Source: JAGXLC01 sp964472385
Lineage (GTDB): Bacteria > Bacteroidota > Bacteroidia > Bacteroidales > UBA12077
Length of the DNA: 16,124 nucleotides
Assembly: GCA_964472385.1 (NCBI GenBank)
Contig: CAYYLT010000043.1
Coordinates: forward strand, 1 to 16,124
Direction: 5' to 3'
In this document: piece after piece, positions 15,619 through 16,124 of the stretch
Position numbering within the stretch: the first letter of the stretch is position 1
How the letters are laid out: every line of letters begins with the position of its first letter
Notes under the pieces: generated by a model
The model's database searches: none
What the model was told of the DNA's origin: nothing
Seen by the model: the letters and a program-made list of their open reading frames with translations, nothing else
Program-made: the position numbers and the translations under genes

Positions 15619-15763
15619 ACTATCTCTCCAATGACTTTATAACCAGTTGCTAATTTTTTACAACCTCATGCTAAATTAATAAATTTCCCTCAACTGAATT
15701 GCAATTTTACCCTTAAGCATTGAAAGATTTTCTTATCAAATTCCTTATATTGCAACAATTGTC

Positions 15764-15815
15764 TAACCTGCATTATTCATGCGTCAAGTTTTGGGTAGAT
15801 GCAAGGCGTCGAAAG
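15764..15815 (+). repeat. Dispersed repeat, right copy (inverted relative to 1-52)
   Basis: This is the reverse complement of 1-52 with one mismatch. It lies about 145 bases upstream of dnaG and continues rightward into a perfect 7-base-arm hairpin (15821-15838) and then the candidate MITE. A diverged inverted copy of its middle part lies at 16102-16116, where 13 of 15 bases match the reverse complement of 15781-15795. Confidence 0.9.
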
Positions 15816-15820
15816 CCGAT

Positions 15821-15838
15821 GACGTAGTCGCCTACGTC
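15821..15838. repeat. Perfect hairpin GACGTAG-TCGC-CTACGTC
   Basis: Seven-base perfect arms surround a four-base loop, at the junction between the dispersed repeat and the candidate MITE. No T-run follows on either strand, so it is not an obvious terminator. REP-like elements often contain hairpins of this kind. Confidence 0.6.
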
Positions 15839-16071
15839 GGGTTTGCTGAAAAACACAAAAAATGCCTATAATAAATAGAATGCGTACATTTATTATTTGC
15901 AAATTGCAGGGATATTAGCAAATATTCGTCAAACACCTTGTCTTTTTTATGATAATTTTTTGTTAGCCTTTGGCACATCATCTACTTTGTTGGCTTCAGC
16001 TCGCAGTATTCATATACAGCTTCGCTTTGCCGCCTCGTAGCTGATGTACTAAAGACTTTTTCAGCAAACCC
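15839..16071. mobile_element. Candidate MITE with 15-bp perfect terminal inverted repeats
   Basis: GGGTTTGCTGAAAAA at 15839-15853 is exactly inverted at 16057-16071, bounding 233 bases with no open reading frame. The adjoining six bases are TACGTC on the left (15833-15838) and TACTTC on the right (16072-16077), a possible target duplication with one mismatch. Inside, ACATCA and CTAC (15975-15985) pair with GTAG and TGATGT (16037-16047) as a hairpin, and a GGC/GCC pair extends it. The reading as a non-autonomous transposable element is inference. The outer flanks are also weakly inverted copies of each other, so an alternative is one long imperfect palindrome from about 15781 to 16116. Confidence 0.45.
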
Positions 16072-16124
16072 TACTTCGAGGCTTTTGCAACGCAGCAGAT
16101 GCCCAAAAATTGGCGCACTCGGAA
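16072..16124. repeat. Right-end flank related to the dispersed repeat
   Basis: The last 53 bases carry GGCTTT (16080-16085) and CCCAAAAATTGGCGC (16102-16116), which are inverted, diverged versions of AAAGCC (15812-15817) and of 15781-15795. No gene is visible. The window ends inside this repeat-like sequence. Confidence 0.5.

Noticed and set aside
1..15815. The whole block as a composite transposon bounded by the inverted 52-base repeats
   Set aside because: It holds single-copy core genes (dnaG, folC, mtaB) and no transposase, so mobility as a unit is implausible. Dispersed repeats at contig ends explain the pattern better.

Overview
The window is a piece of a Bacteroidota chromosome, most likely order Bacteroidales. 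Evidence: moderately AT-rich DNA, start codons mostly without Shine-Dalgarno sequences, three matches to the Bacteroidota-type -7 promoter element (TAnnTTTG), a TPR/PD40 cell-envelope protein typical of the phylum, and housekeeping proteins (FolC, MtaB, DnaG, PIN-PhoH) that read as Bacteroidota versions. Genus cannot be assigned from the sequence alone. The content is mainly core metabolism and information processing. I see no phage, CRISPR, toxin-antitoxin, restriction or secondary-metabolite locus, and no convincing new multi-gene system.

Layout. A minus-strand block runs from about 8605 down to 229. In transcription order it holds a PIN-PhoH ATPase, a SixA-like histidine phosphatase, the tRNA methylthiotransferase MtaB, an inositol-monophosphatase-family enzyme, an LpxL/HtrB-like acyltransferase and a 1000-residue TPR/PD40 protein with a C-terminal membrane anchor. 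A divergent plus-strand block starts at 8811: a small nitroreductase, folylpolyglutamate synthase (FolC), the decayed C-terminal end of a short-chain dehydrogenase, then a BCCT-family osmolyte transporter followed after 3 bases by a two-domain universal stress protein. DNA primase (dnaG) is on the minus strand and converges on the stress-protein gene with only 5 bases between stop codons.

How the genes relate. The transporter and stress-protein genes are very probably one operon. mtaB and the IMPase gene are 20 bases apart and probably share the promoter at 6506-6513. The PD40 gene has its own promoter-like element. The plus block has a promoter-like TTTG-N20-TAATTTTG site overlapping the start of phoH, which implies a leader of about 180 nt carrying a perfect palindrome ahead of the nitroreductase gene. 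The other neighbours look like a conserved gene neighbourhood rather than a pathway.

Repeats. Both ends of the window carry the same dispersed repeat in inverted orientation (1-52 and 15764-15815, 51 of 52 identical), which suggests the window is bounded by assembly-breaking repeats. Just inside the right end is a candidate 233-bp miniature inverted-repeat element (15839-16071) with perfect 15-bp terminal inverted repeats. A lone copy of that end sequence lies in the leader of the acyltransferase gene (4296-4310). Together with the dehydrogenase remnant and the architecture of the PD40 protein, these are the points most worth a second look.
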